A stretch of DNA of 64,000 bases from Pedobacter panaciterrae (GCF_001636695.1 NZ_LGEL01000031.1:1-64000), one strand, 5' to 3'; shown: positions 18,745 to 27,535, numbered from the stretch's first letter. A program made the numbers and translations. Notes: a model not told the origin generated them from the sequence alone.

Positions 18745-19620
18745 TTACCAGAGTATCTTACTCAACTCCTCTATAAATAAATTAGCGGCTTTTTTTTGAT
18801 AGATGCCCTTCTGCCTCAGTATAAAAGCTCTTTTATAACGTTCCTTTCCTGCAATAGGAATGGCAATAAGCGTATCCCAGCTAATAATGGCCTTTTCATT
18901 TAAAATGGTAACCCAGGATGTACTCTCTACCAATGTAAGCAATGAGTTTACCTCATTCATTTCAATCTTAATCTTAGGTACAATCTTACGTTTATGGAAC
19001 AGCTCGTTTACATAATCTCTTGAACTAAAGCCTTTACCTGGTAAAATAAGCTCTAAGGACCCAAGCTCTGCCACTGTTATCTTTTTTAAAGATGCCAATG
19101 GGTGCTTGCGCGAAACCACCATTACTATTTTAGAAGAAAATAAGGGTTGCATTTCAAGTCCCCTGTTATCAGATTCTTCATGAAAGGTAAGAATGATATC
19201 CAGCTCCGCAGCCTTTAACTTAACCTCTAATGATTCAGGTGTACCGTATTCGATAAATATTTTAATCCCGGGGTACTTTGACGAAAAGGGAGCCAATGCC
19301 GGTAGTACCATAGAACTAAAGGCATAAGTAACGCCTATCTTAAGGTCGCCCACTGCAAGATTATTCAGTTCGGATATCGCTGCCTTAGATTTTTGTACAT
19401 CCAGCAGTATTTGTTTGGCATGAATCAGAAAAACACTTCCAGCTTCCGTAAGTTGAACATGTTTACCCACCCGATCGAACAGCAACATACCCAATTCCTC
19501 CTCCAATTGCTTAATCTGCTGGGATAAGGTGGATTGTGTTACAAACGATTCAGCCGCAGCTTCAGTAAAATGAAGATGTTCAGCTGCTTTTACAAAATAA
19601 TTGAGTTGTCTTAATTCCAT
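18745..19620 (-). CDS. LysR family transcriptional regulator
   Basis: This 291-residue regulator has the LysR winged helix-turn-helix at 1-60 (MELRQLNYFVKAAEHLHFTE, QSTLSQQIKQLEEELG) and an effector-binding domain at about 90-285 with the usual periplasmic-binding-like fold (LKIGVTYAFSSMVLPAL, LELILPGKGFSSRDYVNELF). The start chosen is the ATG at 19620, because family members begin MELRQL; an ATG two codons upstream is possible. It is divergent from the MFS gene, the classic LysR arrangement, so it probably controls that exporter and itself through the repeats between them. The effector is unknown. Confidence 0.93.
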   Translation of the reverse strand: MELRQLNYFVKAAEHLHFTEAAAESFVTQSTLSQQIKQLEEELGMLLFDRVGKHVQLTEAGSVFLIHAKQILLDVQKSKAAISELNNLAVGDLKIGVTYAFSSMVLPALAPFSSKYPGIKIFIEYGTPESLEVKLKAAELDIILTFHEESDNRGLEMQPLFSSKIVMVVSRKHPLASLKKITVAELGSLELILPGKGFSSRDYVNELFHKRKIVPKIKIEMNEVNSLLTLVESTSWVTILNEKAIISWDTLIAIPIAGKERYKRAFILRQKGIYQKKAANLFIEELSKILW

Positions 19621-19662
19621 AATCAATCGTTAAAACTAATCAATATCATTAAAACAATCAAT
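19621..19662. promoter_or_regulatory. Repeated AATCAAT boxes, candidate LysR operator
   Basis: AATCAAT occurs three times, starting at 19621, 19638 and 19656, that is every 17-18 bases. The first two are each followed by a TTAAAAC word. The copies lie directly upstream of the regulator start and between it and the divergent MFS gene. Spacing near 1.7 helical turns fits multimer binding. The LysR assignment is inferred from position. Confidence 0.4.
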
Positions 19663-19719
19663 TTTACAACTCAATAACTTATTCCGAAATTTGTAAAGTC
19701 TTCAAAGACATCTACTACA

Positions 19720-20958
19720 ATGAATATATTTAGATCTTTAAAATACCGCAATTTCAAACTTTTCTTTTATGGCCAAAGCATCTCTTTAATAGGAACATGG
19801 ATGCAAAAAACTGCTGTCAGCTGGTTGGTTTACCGATTAACAGGTTCAGCAGTTTTATTGGGTCTGGTGGCCTTTGCCAGTCTTATTCCCTCGCTCATAT
19901 TATCACCTTATGCAGGCAGCTTAATAGACAGGCACAACCGTTACAAAATCCTTGTCATTACCCAGGTTATTTCAATGATGCAGGCAGGAGCCCTGGCGGC
20001 AATTATCTTTTTCAAATTTTATAACATACCTGCCATCATATTTCTAAGTCTGGTTCAGGGCATTATTAATGCTTTTGATGTAACCTGTCGACAATCATTA
20101 ATGGTGGAGATGGTAGATCATAAAGAAGATCTTCCAAATGCCATTGCACTGAATTCTACCATGGCAAACCTTGCACGTATTGTTGGTCCTGCCATAGCCG
20201 GAGTAATCCTCAGTACTTTTGGCGAAGACTTTTGTTTCATCGGAAATTTTTTAAGCTATATACCTGTACTGGTGTGTTTATTTCTAATGAAACTTAACCT
20301 GAGTGTTGTCGAAAAATCAGAAAAAAGCATCTGGATTGAACTGGAAGAGGGTTTCAAATATGTATCCGGCGACAGAGAACTTAGCAGTATGATCATGATG
20401 ATCGGTATCAGTAGTTTATTTGTAATCCCATTTAACACCTTAATGCCTATTTTTGCTAAAGATCTTTTTCATGGTGATGCAGGAACATTTAGCTGGTTTG
20501 AGAGTGCTGCCGGCTTAGGTTCTGTAATCAGCGCTATGTATTTAGCCAATTTAAGGTCTGCCAAACCATTAAAAAGAATAGTAGTTCTGGCAAGTACTAT
20601 ATTCGGCGTTAGCTTAATTTTACTTGCTTATTCTGGTGTATTATCATTAGCCCTGGTATTTATGGCCTTTGGTGGTATAGGTATGATGGCTCAAACTTCT
20701 GCCATAAATACTTACATCCAAACACATACTATCCCAGAAATGAGAGCCAGAGCCATCAGCTATTACATCATGGCATACCAAGGCATGATTCCTATTGGTA
20801 GTTTACTTATTGGATGGACAGCACAGGCTTTTGGTCCACGATTAGCGGTTTGTCTTGCAGGAGTGATCGGTCTATTCGCAACCGCAATGTTTGTTGTTTA
20901 CCAAAACAAACGTTCAGGTCGTCAGCTTTCTTTTCAAACACTATTGCATTTAAGGTAA
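19720..20958 (+). CDS. MFS transporter, EntS-like family
   Basis: This 412-residue integral membrane protein has about 12 hydrophobic helices. It begins MNIFRSLKYRNFKLFFYGQS, followed by LIGTWMQKTAVSWLVYRLTGS and the motif A-like AGSLIDRHNRYK, all typical of the EntS/MFS_3 group of exporters. The segment ANLARIVGPAIAGVIL is also characteristic. Such proteins use the proton gradient to export siderophores or drugs; the substrate here cannot be told. It is divergent from a LysR regulator across 99 bases and converges on the amino acid permease. No siderophore genes are nearby, so drug or metabolite export is the neutral reading. Confidence 0.9.
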   Translation: MNIFRSLKYRNFKLFFYGQSISLIGTWMQKTAVSWLVYRLTGSAVLLGLVAFASLIPSLILSPYAGSLIDRHNRYKILVITQVISMMQAGALAAIIFFKFYNIPAIIFLSLVQGIINAFDVTCRQSLMVEMVDHKEDLPNAIALNSTMANLARIVGPAIAGVILSTFGEDFCFIGNFLSYIPVLVCLFLMKLNLSVVEKSEKSIWIELEEGFKYVSGDRELSSMIMMIGISSLFVIPFNTLMPIFAKDLFHGDAGTFSWFESAAGLGSVISAMYLANLRSAKPLKRIVVLASTIFGVSLILLAYSGVLSLALVFMAFGGIGMMAQTSAINTYIQTHTIPEMRARAISYYIMAYQGMIPIGSLLIGWTAQAFGPRLAVCLAGVIGLFATAMFVVYQNKRSGRQLSFQTLLHLR

Positions 20959-21083
20959 TAATGAGAAATTGAATTCTCACAATATCATATTATTGTCATA
21001 CATCAAAAAAAACAAAGAAACGTTTAAACCTTTTATCAATTTCTTCGTTTATATACATGAGAGCGTTAATTTAGATGGCGGGG

Positions 21084-22529
21084 TTAAATCTTAGGATTTA
21101 TCTCCGCTTTTCTTTTACTAACCAGAAGATAGCAAACATATAACAGCAAAATCCACCCTGGAATCAATTCAACGGACATTTTTAGTCCCGTTATCCACAT
21201 AATCACCAAAATGCCCACCAAAAATATCAGACATATATAATTCGATATTGGATAGATAAATGAGGGAAATTTAGTTTTAACCTGCTCCGCTTCTTTACTT
21301 CTTTTAAATTTCAGGTGCGTAATACTGATCATCAGCCAATTGATAATTAGCGACGACACAACCAGAGACATCAAAATTTCCAATGCCTTTTCCGGCATCA
21401 GCTTGTTAATGATTATACATATGGCTGCAAACAAACTTGATATCAAGATTGCGTTTATAGGCACCGAATTCTTATTCAGCTTCGATAAAAAAGAAGGTGC
21501 ATTTCCCTGTTCTGCCAATCCAAACAGCATCCTGCTATTACTATAAACACAGCTGTTGTAAACAGACAAGGCAGCCGTCAGTACAATAACATTAAGCACA
21601 TTAGCAATCACACTTGTAAAGTAAATGGTTTTGCCTAAAAGGGCAAATTGAAAACCTTTTAAGCTTTCAAAAACCATCACAAAAGGACTACTATCAGTAG
21701 TAATACTTTTCCATGGAGACAGTGAAAACAAGATCACAAGTGCACCTACATAGAAGATCAGGATCCGATAAATTACCTGATTAGTAGCCTTCGGAATTGT
21801 TTTTTCAGGCTGTTCAGCCTCTGCAGCGGTAATGCCAATTAATTCCAGGCCACCAAATGAAAACATGATCAATGCAATTGCGGCAAATAATCCCTGAAAG
21901 CCCCCTTTCCCATCTGAACTAAACCAGCCTTTTGCAAAAAAACCACCATCATTCCATAAATTCTGAATACTTGCCTGTTCGCCTCCGCTACCACTAAAAA
22001 GCAGGTAAACACCAAAAATGATCATGGCAATAATAGCTATCACTTTTATTATAGAAAACCAAAACTCCACCTCACCATACACCTTCACAGAAGTTAAGTT
22101 TAGCGCATTAATGGCTATAAAAAAGAATAAGCTTGATGACCAAAGCGGGATTTCGGGCCACCAGAAATGCACATAAATACCGATGGCTGTTAATTCCGAC
22201 ATACTTACGAGGATATACAATACCCAATAGTTCCAGCCAGAAGCAAAACCAGCAAAAGATCCCCAGTATTTATAAGCAAAGTGACTAAAACTACCCGAAA
22301 CAGGTTCTTCTACCACCATTTCACCCAACTGACGCATAATAAAAAAGGCAATAATACCGGCCAGCGCATAGCCTAAAATTACAGAAGGCCCTGCCAATAC
22401 AGCTGCCGGACCAATGCCTAAAAATAATCCCGTGCCTATGGCTCCGCCAAGGGCAATTAACTGAATATGCCTGTTTTGCAAACCTCTTTTGAGTTTTTGT
22501 TCTTCAGGCTTTTCGCTAGCTTGTTTCAA
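21084..22529 (-). CDS. Amino acid permease (APC family)
   Basis: This 481-residue membrane protein has 12 predicted helices. The N-terminus carries the APC signature: LKRGLQNRHIQLIALGGAIG, then TGLFLGIGPAAVLAGPSV. The segments IMRQLGEMVVEEPVSGSFSH and SFGGLELIGITAAEAEQPEK are the consensus loops of the AroP/ProY/GabP-type amino acid transporters. It imports amino acids by proton symport in the inner membrane; the specificity is not clear from sequence. It has no obvious operon partner. The start at 22529 is the first ATG and gives the usual short cytoplasmic leader. Confidence 0.93.
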   Translation of the reverse strand: MKQASEKPEEQKLKRGLQNRHIQLIALGGAIGTGLFLGIGPAAVLAGPSVILGYALAGIIAFFIMRQLGEMVVEEPVSGSFSHFAYKYWGSFAGFASGWNYWVLYILVSMSELTAIGIYVHFWWPEIPLWSSSLFFFIAINALNLTSVKVYGEVEFWFSIIKVIAIIAMIIFGVYLLFSGSGGEQASIQNLWNDGGFFAKGWFSSDGKGGFQGLFAAIALIMFSFGGLELIGITAAEAEQPEKTIPKATNQVIYRILIFYVGALVILFSLSPWKSITTDSSPFVMVFESLKGFQFALLGKTIYFTSVIANVLNVIVLTAALSVYNSCVYSNSRMLFGLAEQGNAPSFLSKLNKNSVPINAILISSLFAAICIIINKLMPEKALEILMSLVVSSLIINWLMISITHLKFKRSKEAEQVKTKFPSFIYPISNYICLIFLVGILVIMWITGLKMSVELIPGWILLLYVCYLLVSKRKAEINPKI

Positions 22530-22653
22530 TATTTATGGTATTTATACAATTACAATATGAGTATCACTCAAAATTTCAACAAAGGTGGGAACTTATATTG
22601 ATTTGAACGATTAAAAGAGTAAATAGTTTGCTTCTTCTCATGATAGAAAAAGC

Positions 22654-23235
22654 CTATGTAAACTGTTTAGGCTTCAGTTTTTGGGCAGCTAATTCTGCTA
22701 TTTCAGTAATTCTTTTTTCTCTGGTTTCAGGTCTTTTGGCGAGAACAACCCATTGCAGCATCATCTTTTTAACAGATTTACTAAGATTATTAAAATATTC
22801 TCCCGAACCTGGCTTAGATAGGAGTGCTTCCTCCAGGTCTTTCGGGATCATCAATTCTTCTACGTCATCCAGAATAGACCATGAACCATTTTTCTTTGCC
22901 AGTTCAATACTTTTCAAGCCAGCTTCGGCCATCAATCCTCCCGCAATTAAACGTTCAACCTTTGCTTTGTTGATCTTCGACCAATTGCTGTTTGGCTTAC
23001 GTTTGGTAAAAAACTGTATAAAGCGCTCCTCATCAATCGTTTTCCTGGTGCTGTCAATCCAGCCAAAACAAAGTGCTTCATCTACAGAGTCGCTCCATGG
23101 AATACTTGGCATGGCTGATTTCTGCTTATATTGAACAAGCCAAACAGACTGGCTTGAGCTATGATTCTCTTTTAACCATTGCCTCCACTCCTCCCTGCTT
23201 GCCGGACAAAAAGTTTCTACTTCCTTTTTCTGCAT
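22654..23235 (-). CDS. YdeI/OmpD-associated family protein
   Basis: This is a 193-residue soluble protein of the YdeI (OmpD-associated) family. Typical pieces are SREEWRQWLKENH, VWLVQYKQKSAMPSIPWSDSV, EALCFGWIDSTRK, FTKRKPNSNWSKINK and a C-terminal KPGSGEYFNNLSKSVKKM. The family has been linked to stress and bacteriocin tolerance, but no reaction is established. The start used is the ATG at 23235, which fits the family's N-terminus; upstream in-frame ATGs at 23247 and 23277 are less likely. It is divergent from the ArsR operon, which ends with another gene carrying a YdeI-like C-terminal part. Confidence 0.85.
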   Translation of the reverse strand: MQKKEVETFCPASREEWRQWLKENHSSSQSVWLVQYKQKSAMPSIPWSDSVDEALCFGWIDSTRKTIDEERFIQFFTKRKPNSNWSKINKAKVERLIAGGLMAEAGLKSIELAKKNGSWSILDDVEELMIPKDLEEALLSKPGSGEYFNNLSKSVKKMMLQWVVLAKRPETREKRITEIAELAAQKLKPKQFT

Positions 23236-23308
23236 ACCACCAAAATACATAATTCCTGATACAACAATTGTATGCAAAATGATGATTCTAAAAAAAAACT
23301 TAAAAACA

Positions 23309-23355
23309 TTTGCGTAGTTAAATAACTACACATATATTTGTAGTCAAATAGCTAC
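23309..23355 (+). promoter_or_regulatory. ArsR-operon promoter with two operators
   Basis: A TTTG at 23309-23312 and TATATTTG at 23333-23340 are separated by 20 bases, a full match to the Bacteroidota promoter consensus. Two similar 16-base palindromes overlap it: GTAGTTAAATAACTAC at 23314-23329, between the boxes and perfectly symmetric apart from the AA centre, and GTAGTCAAATAGCTAC at 23340-23355, starting in the -7 box. Their centres are 26 bases apart. Binding there would block polymerase, so ArsR autorepression is the likely mechanism. Confidence 0.75.
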
Positions 23356-23358
23356 ATA

Positions 23359-23682
23359 ATGAATTTAAGACGAGATGTATTTCAAGCCATAGCAGATCCA
23401 ACCAGAAGGGCTATACTTTTATTGGTTGCCTCACAATCTATGACAGCAGGCGCAATAGCCTCAAATTTCGATACAGCAAGACCCACAGTTTCGAAGCACC
23501 TGCAAATACTAACTGAGTGCGAACTGCTTGAACAAAAACAAAACGGCAGGGAAATTTACTATTACATAAACGCAAAAAAAATGAAAGACGTAGCCGACTT
23601 TATCGAGCCATTCCGCGCAATGTGGGATGATCGGTTCAACAAATTGGAAACCATAATGAAAAATTACCAATCAAAAAAATAG
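23359..23682 (+). CDS. ArsR family transcriptional repressor
   Basis: This 107-residue winged-helix regulator begins [20 protein letters not shown], the standard ArsR opening. The recognition helix is in [20 protein letters not shown] and the wing is [13 protein letters not shown]. It has no Cys pairs of the metal-sensing kind, so it belongs to the group paired with AHSA1/SRPBCC genes rather than metal-efflux genes. It is first in a five-gene operon and sits directly behind two palindromes that match a dimeric repressor. The ligand that releases it is unknown. Confidence 0.93.
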   Translation: MNLRRDVFQAIADPTRRAILLLVASQSMTAGAIASNFDTARPTVSKHLQILTECELLEQKQNGREIYYYINAKKMKDVADFIEPFRAMWDDRFNKLETIMKNYQSKK

Positions 23683-23688
23683 CACACT

Positions 23689-24156
23689 ATGGAACAAAAA
23701 ACAAAAATCAGTGCCGAAAATGGCAAACAGGAATTAACAATTACCAGGGAATTTGATTTGCCATTGAAATTGCTCTTTAAAGCATATGTAGAAGCTGAAA
23801 TTGTGGAGCAATGGATGGGAACAAAGGTGCTTAAACTGGAAAACAAAAAATATGGAAGTTACCAGTTCCAAACAAGCGACCCAAAGGGAAATGTGGTATT
23901 TAAGGCCGATGGGGTTATTCATGAGTTCATTGCAAACCAGAAAATCACAAGGACATTTGAGATGGACAATGCGCCCTTTGATGCTCAGCTTGAGTTTTTG
24001 AAATTCGAAAAACTTACTGAAGATACCAGCAAGCTCACGATGCATGTTGTATATAAATCAGGCGCAATCAGAGATCAGGTGTTGCAATTGCCTTTTGCTC
24101 AAGGCATAAATATGGCACATAATAAATTGCAAAACATTTTAGGCAAATTAAGATAA
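23689..24156 (+). CDS. SRPBCC (AHSA1-like) domain protein
   Basis: This 155-residue protein has the START/Bet v1-like fold of the AHSA1 group. Visible pieces are LTITREFDLPLKLLFKAYVE, EQWMGTKVLKLENK and a middle FKADGVIHEFIANQKITRTFEMD. The fold makes a hydrophobic cavity that binds small ligands. ArsR genes followed by an AHSA1 gene are very common in bacteria, yet their shared role is not well defined. It begins 6 bases after ArsR and ends 6 bases before the DoxX gene, so the three are translated from one message. Confidence 0.9.
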   Translation: MEQKTKISAENGKQELTITREFDLPLKLLFKAYVEAEIVEQWMGTKVLKLENKKYGSYQFQTSDPKGNVVFKADGVIHEFIANQKITRTFEMDNAPFDAQLEFLKFEKLTEDTSKLTMHVVYKSGAIRDQVLQLPFAQGINMAHNKLQNILGKLR

Positions 24157-24162
24157 TACACC

Positions 24163-24546
24163 ATGACAAAAAGAAATAAAATCATCTATTGGATCGCCAC
24201 ACTCTGGCTTTCATTAGGAATGTTATCCACTGGAATAGTGCAATTGATTAAAATGGAAGATGAAGTAACCATGATGAAAAACTTAGGTTATCCGCTCTAT
24301 ATCCTAACTATATTAGGTGTTTGGAAAATATTGGGAGTTATAGCAGTACTTATCCCTAAATTTTCCTTATTAAAAGAATGGGCATATGCGGGTTTTTTCT
24401 TCGCCATGTCGGGAGCTGTATTTTCTCACTTAGCCAATGGCGATGGTGGTAAAGATTTTTTTGGACCAATATTATTACTTGTCCTGACTTTTGTATCTTG
24501 GTATTTCAGACCTGCAGATAGAAAGATCACTTCAGTTAATCTATAA
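24163..24546 (+). CDS. DoxX-like small membrane protein
   Basis: This 127-residue protein has four hydrophobic helices (about 8-28, 44-64, 70-90 and 100-120). The motif GVWKILGVIAVLIPKFSLLKEWAYAGFFFAMSG fits the DoxX-like family of four-helix inner-membrane proteins, some of which act with redox enzymes. It is the third gene of the ArsR operon. Nothing shows its partner or substrate. Confidence 0.85.
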   Translation: MTKRNKIIYWIATLWLSLGMLSTGIVQLIKMEDEVTMMKNLGYPLYILTILGVWKILGVIAVLIPKFSLLKEWAYAGFFFAMSGAVFSHLANGDGGKDFFGPILLLVLTFVSWYFRPADRKITSVNL

Positions 24547-24550
24547 AAGT

Positions 24551-25117
24551 ATGAAAAACAATAAAAAAGAGTTGCTACCGGAACAACGTGAAGAACTGCT
24601 TAAAACACTAAAAAGCCGCTTTGAGAAAAACATGAATCGCCATAAAGATATTGAATGGGACAAGGTACAGGCAAAACTCAATGCAAATCCTGAAAAACTG
24701 TGGTCACTTGATGATATGGAAATATCTGGCGGTGAACCTGATGTTATTGGCTATGATAAAAAGACGGATGAATATATTTTTTACGATTGTTCGGCAGAAA
24801 GCCCTAAAGGACGCAGAAGCCTTTGTTACGACCGCGCAGCACTCGATGCAAGAAAAGAGCATAAACCACAAAACAGCGCAATGGATGTGGCTGCCGATAT
24901 GGGCATAGAAATATTAACAGAAGAACAATACCGCGAACTGCAGCAATTCGGAAAGTTCGATACCAAAACATCGAGCTGGCTAAAAACACCTGCCGACATC
25001 AGAAAACTCGGAGGAGCACTTTTTGGCGATTACCGCTACGGAACCGTGTTCCTGTATCACAACGGTGCAGAATCTTACTATGCCGCCAGGGGCTTCCGTG
25101 GCGCACTAAGGGTCTAA
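24551..25117 (+). CDS. DUF4256 domain protein
   Basis: This 188-residue soluble protein matches DUF4256: EQREELLKTLKSRFEKNMNR, WSLDDMEISGGEPDVIGYD, DCSAESPKGRRSLCYDRAAL and a C-terminal GDYRYGTVFLYHNGAESYY. It has no signal peptide or membrane segment. The domain has no known activity; it is usually found, as here, close to ArsR/AHSA1 genes. The start is the ATG four bases after the DoxX stop; an earlier in-frame ATG at 24491 lies inside DoxX and would add an unlikely leader. Confidence 0.85.
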   Translation: MKNNKKELLPEQREELLKTLKSRFEKNMNRHKDIEWDKVQAKLNANPEKLWSLDDMEISGGEPDVIGYDKKTDEYIFYDCSAESPKGRRSLCYDRAALDARKEHKPQNSAMDVAADMGIEILTEEQYRELQQFGKFDTKTSSWLKTPADIRKLGGALFGDYRYGTVFLYHNGAESYYAARGFRGALRV

Positions 25118-25143
25118 TTTTTCACAAAAAGCTAACGAACAGA

Positions 25144-25722
25144 ATGAATCCTAAAGTTGATTTTTATTTCAGTAAAGAAAAAAAATGGCAGGAAGAAATA
25201 GAGCGGCTAAGAGCAATCGTGATCAGCTGCGGCCTCACCGAAGAATTAAAATGGGGCTGCCCTTGTTATACTTACCAGAACAGCAACATCGTGTTAATCC
25301 ACGTATTTAAAGAATACTGTGCGCTACTATTCTTCAAAGGCAGCTTGTTAAACGACCCCAATGGCATCCTGGTCCAGCAGACAAAGAATGTACAATCGGG
25401 TCGCCAGATTCGCTTCACCAATGCACTTCAAATAGTTGAACAGGAAGCAGTTCTAAAATCCTATATCCACCAGGCCATTGAAATAGAAAAAGCCGGCTTA
25501 AAAGTCGATTTCAAAACGCATACAGAACTCTTATTCCCTGCCGAATTTCAGCACAAACTAGACCACATACCAGCGCTAAAAACCGCTTTTGAAGCATTAA
25601 CTCCGGGCCGCCAAAGAGGCTACCACCTCTATTTCACTTCAGCCAAACAATCCAAAACCAGAGAAGCAAGGGTCGAAAAATGCATGCCCCTAATTCTCAA
25701 CGGAAAAGGATTAGATGATTAG
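25144..25722 (+). CDS. DUF1801 / YdeI-like protein
   Basis: This 192-residue protein has an N-terminal DUF1801-type domain (VISCGLTEELKWGCPCYTYQ, IVLIHVFKEYCALLFFKGSL) and a C-terminal YdeI-like tail (AFEALTPGRQRGYHLYFTSA, KTREARVEKCMPLIL). It is a small cytoplasmic protein with no known catalytic role. It is last in the ArsR operon, 26 bases after DUF4256. Its stop overlaps that of the convergent AraC gene. Family members often lie next to AHSA1/ArsR genes, so a joint stress role is possible (inference). Confidence 0.85.
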   Translation: MNPKVDFYFSKEKKWQEEIERLRAIVISCGLTEELKWGCPCYTYQNSNIVLIHVFKEYCALLFFKGSLLNDPNGILVQQTKNVQSGRQIRFTNALQIVEQEAVLKSYIHQAIEIEKAGLKVDFKTHTELLFPAEFQHKLDHIPALKTAFEALTPGRQRGYHLYFTSAKQSKTREARVEKCMPLILNGKGLDD

Positions 25723-26513
25723 TAAATTCTTGATGGCGGCAGCCCATACATCTTTTTAAATGCAAAGGAGAAATGCGAAAGGTCCTCAAACCCAATTTCC
25801 AGATACACATCTGATGGTGCCCGGCCCTTCTCTTTAATCAGGTAATACGCTTCCTGCAGCCTCCTTTGCAACAGCCACCTGCTTGGCGTAACATTAAAAA
25901 CCTGCGAAAAATCGCGTTTAAACGTAGCCAAACTACGTCCGGTAAGGTAGGCAAAACGCTTTAACTGCACATTAAAATGGAAGTTTTTATTCATAAAGGC
26001 TTCCAGATCTATTTTACCGGGCTCACTAAAATCAAACAGTACATCCTTTAATTCAGGGTTCGTCTGCAGCAAAATCATAATCGCCTCGCGCTGTTTCAAT
26101 TTCTGAAGATCAGCATTAATCAACTGATCGGCCTCAACATAAGGCAACAGCGAATTCATAAAACTCTGATAAAGCCCAAAACCTTCCAATGGCTTCACTT
26201 TTTCAACAGCCCTGTTTCTATTAGCCTCCGCTTTATAGCCATACTCCATGCTAAAGTCAATTAAGGCTGCCTGATCCAGATAAATGGAAACCGATTTAAA
26301 AACCCCTCCCGGAGGAGGTTGTTTCACAAACTTAAGCAACTGATTTCGTCTAATGAACCGAAAATCACCCTCATTAAAAACATGCTCACTAATGCCGTCA
26401 CTTATCGTCAGCGTGCCGGATATCTGGTAGCTAAACACATGCTCAGGAACAAACTGTTCCCCCTGCCTGTTGCGGGTAAAACAGCAAGAGTAAGCAATGG
26501 GCGAATTAGTCAT
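25719..26513 (-). CDS. AraC family transcriptional regulator
   Basis: This 264-residue regulator has a cupin-like N-terminal part (SDGISEHVFNEGDFRFIRRN) and a C-terminal AraC double helix-turn-helix at about 165-264 (LKRFAYLTGRSLATFKRDFSQ, APSDVYLEIGFEDLSHFSFAF ending in GLPPSRIY). The gene is just downstream of the SDR gene and on the same strand, so it probably regulates or is co-transcribed with it; such AraC/SDR pairs are common in Bacteroidota. Its stop codon overlaps the convergent DUF1801 gene. Confidence 0.92.
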   Translation of the reverse strand: MTNSPIAYSCCFTRNRQGEQFVPEHVFSYQISGTLTISDGISEHVFNEGDFRFIRRNQLLKFVKQPPPGGVFKSVSIYLDQAALIDFSMEYGYKAEANRNRAVEKVKPLEGFGLYQSFMNSLLPYVEADQLINADLQKLKQREAIMILLQTNPELKDVLFDFSEPGKIDLEAFMNKNFHFNVQLKRFAYLTGRSLATFKRDFSQVFNVTPSRWLLQRRLQEAYYLIKEKGRAPSDVYLEIGFEDLSHFSFAFKKMYGLPPSRIY

Positions 26514-26534
26514 AGGTCATAAAATTAAGCATTT

Positions 26535-27425
26535 TTACTGTTTTCTTTTAACATCGCTGATGTACCACTTCCCGTCGGCACTAGCAAGAAAGTTCTCAGA
26601 ATCATCATGATCTGTAGATAAGCTCACATCCAGCCATTCTTCCATTTCCACTTGCCTCACCTCGTTGGCATTGTTCAGCATACCTATCGCCTCACTGCCC
26701 AGTACCAAGTGCACCGGTGGCGCAGGGTGCACAGCCATTTCAACCATCACTTTTGCTGCTTTCTCAGGATCTCCCACAGGAATAAACTTTCCGCCTTTAA
26801 ATAGCGCTGTCCGCTGATTAACCATTTCATAACCTTCAATCTCACGTGCATAAGTCATAGATGCGCCTGCCCAATCGGTTCTAAAACCACCCGGTTCTAC
26901 ACTGGTCACATATATACCCAGTGGTGCCACTTCTTTAGCCAACGCCTCAGTAAAGCCGCCTAAACCAAATTTTGCTGCCTGGTACATGGTTAAACCCGCA
27001 TTACCCACTCTTCCGCCTATAGAGCTTATCTGCAAGATACGGCCCTCACCCTGGTTACGCATGTAAGGTAAAACCGCGCGGGTAATTTCAATTGGTGCGT
27101 ACAGGTTTGTTTCCAGCTGACTGCGTACCTGCTCATCTGTATAAGCTTCGGCAGCGCCGATGATGCCAAATCCGGCATTGTTCACCAGCACATCAATACG
27201 TCCAAAATGTTTCGCTGCCTTAGCAACAGACGCATAAACCTGTTCGTAATCCGTTACATCAAGCGCTATAGGAAGTATCTGATCAGCAAATCGTGTTACC
27301 AGGTCATTCAATTGAGTAATATCACGTGCCGTTGCAGCAACTTTATCGCCGCTATTCAACACTGCTTCTGTCAGGCTCCGTCCCAATCCTCTGGAACTGC
27401 CTGTAATAAACCATACTTTTGCCAT
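26535..27425 (-). CDS. Short-chain dehydrogenase/reductase (SDR)
   Basis: This 296-residue NAD(P)-dependent oxidoreductase has a cofactor loop TGSSRGLGRSL near residues 8-18, LVNNAGFGI near 80-88, catalytic Ser in ISSIGGRVG and the YQAAK catalytic Tyr/Lys. The segment VEPGGFRTDWAGASM is typical of the retinol-dehydrogenase-like classical SDRs. The substrate is not predictable. The start used is the ATG that opens MAKVWFITGSS; the longer reading adds 13 residues unlike the family. The AraC regulator follows 21 bases downstream. Confidence 0.92.
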   Translation of the reverse strand: MAKVWFITGSSRGLGRSLTEAVLNSGDKVAATARDITQLNDLVTRFADQILPIALDVTDYEQVYASVAKAAKHFGRIDVLVNNAGFGIIGAAEAYTDEQVRSQLETNLYAPIEITRAVLPYMRNQGEGRILQISSIGGRVGNAGLTMYQAAKFGLGGFTEALAKEVAPLGIYVTSVEPGGFRTDWAGASMTYAREIEGYEMVNQRTALFKGGKFIPVGDPEKAAKVMVEMAVHPAPPVHLVLGSEAIGMLNNANEVRQVEMEEWLDVSLSTDHDDSENFLASADGKWYISDVKRKQ

Positions 27426-27499
27426 TGTCTTAATTTTTAAATACAACTCAAAGGTACAGTCCAATTCAGCGCAGCGTTTTGTTCAAAAGCTCAAACTGC

Positions 27500-27531
27500 T
27501 TTGTTAAAAAGCTCAGTAAACCCTATCTTTA
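27500..27531 (+). promoter_or_regulatory. Promoter very close to the metallophosphoesterase start
   Basis: TTTG at 27500-27503 and TATCTTTA at 27524-27531 are 20 bases apart. The -7 box ends only 4 bases before the ATG at 27536, so the transcript would begin at or near the start codon. The promoter match is good; leaderless translation is inferred. Confidence 0.5.
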
Positions 27532-27535
27532 ATAT

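Noticed and set aside
20962-20979. Hairpin TGAGAA/TTCTCA after the MFS gene
   Set aside because: A six-base AT-rich stem with no following T tract; too weak to call a terminator.
22628-23134. Long plus-strand reading frame (168 residues) opposite the YdeI gene
   Set aside because: The minus-strand frame has the conserved YdeI motifs; the plus frame is its shadow.
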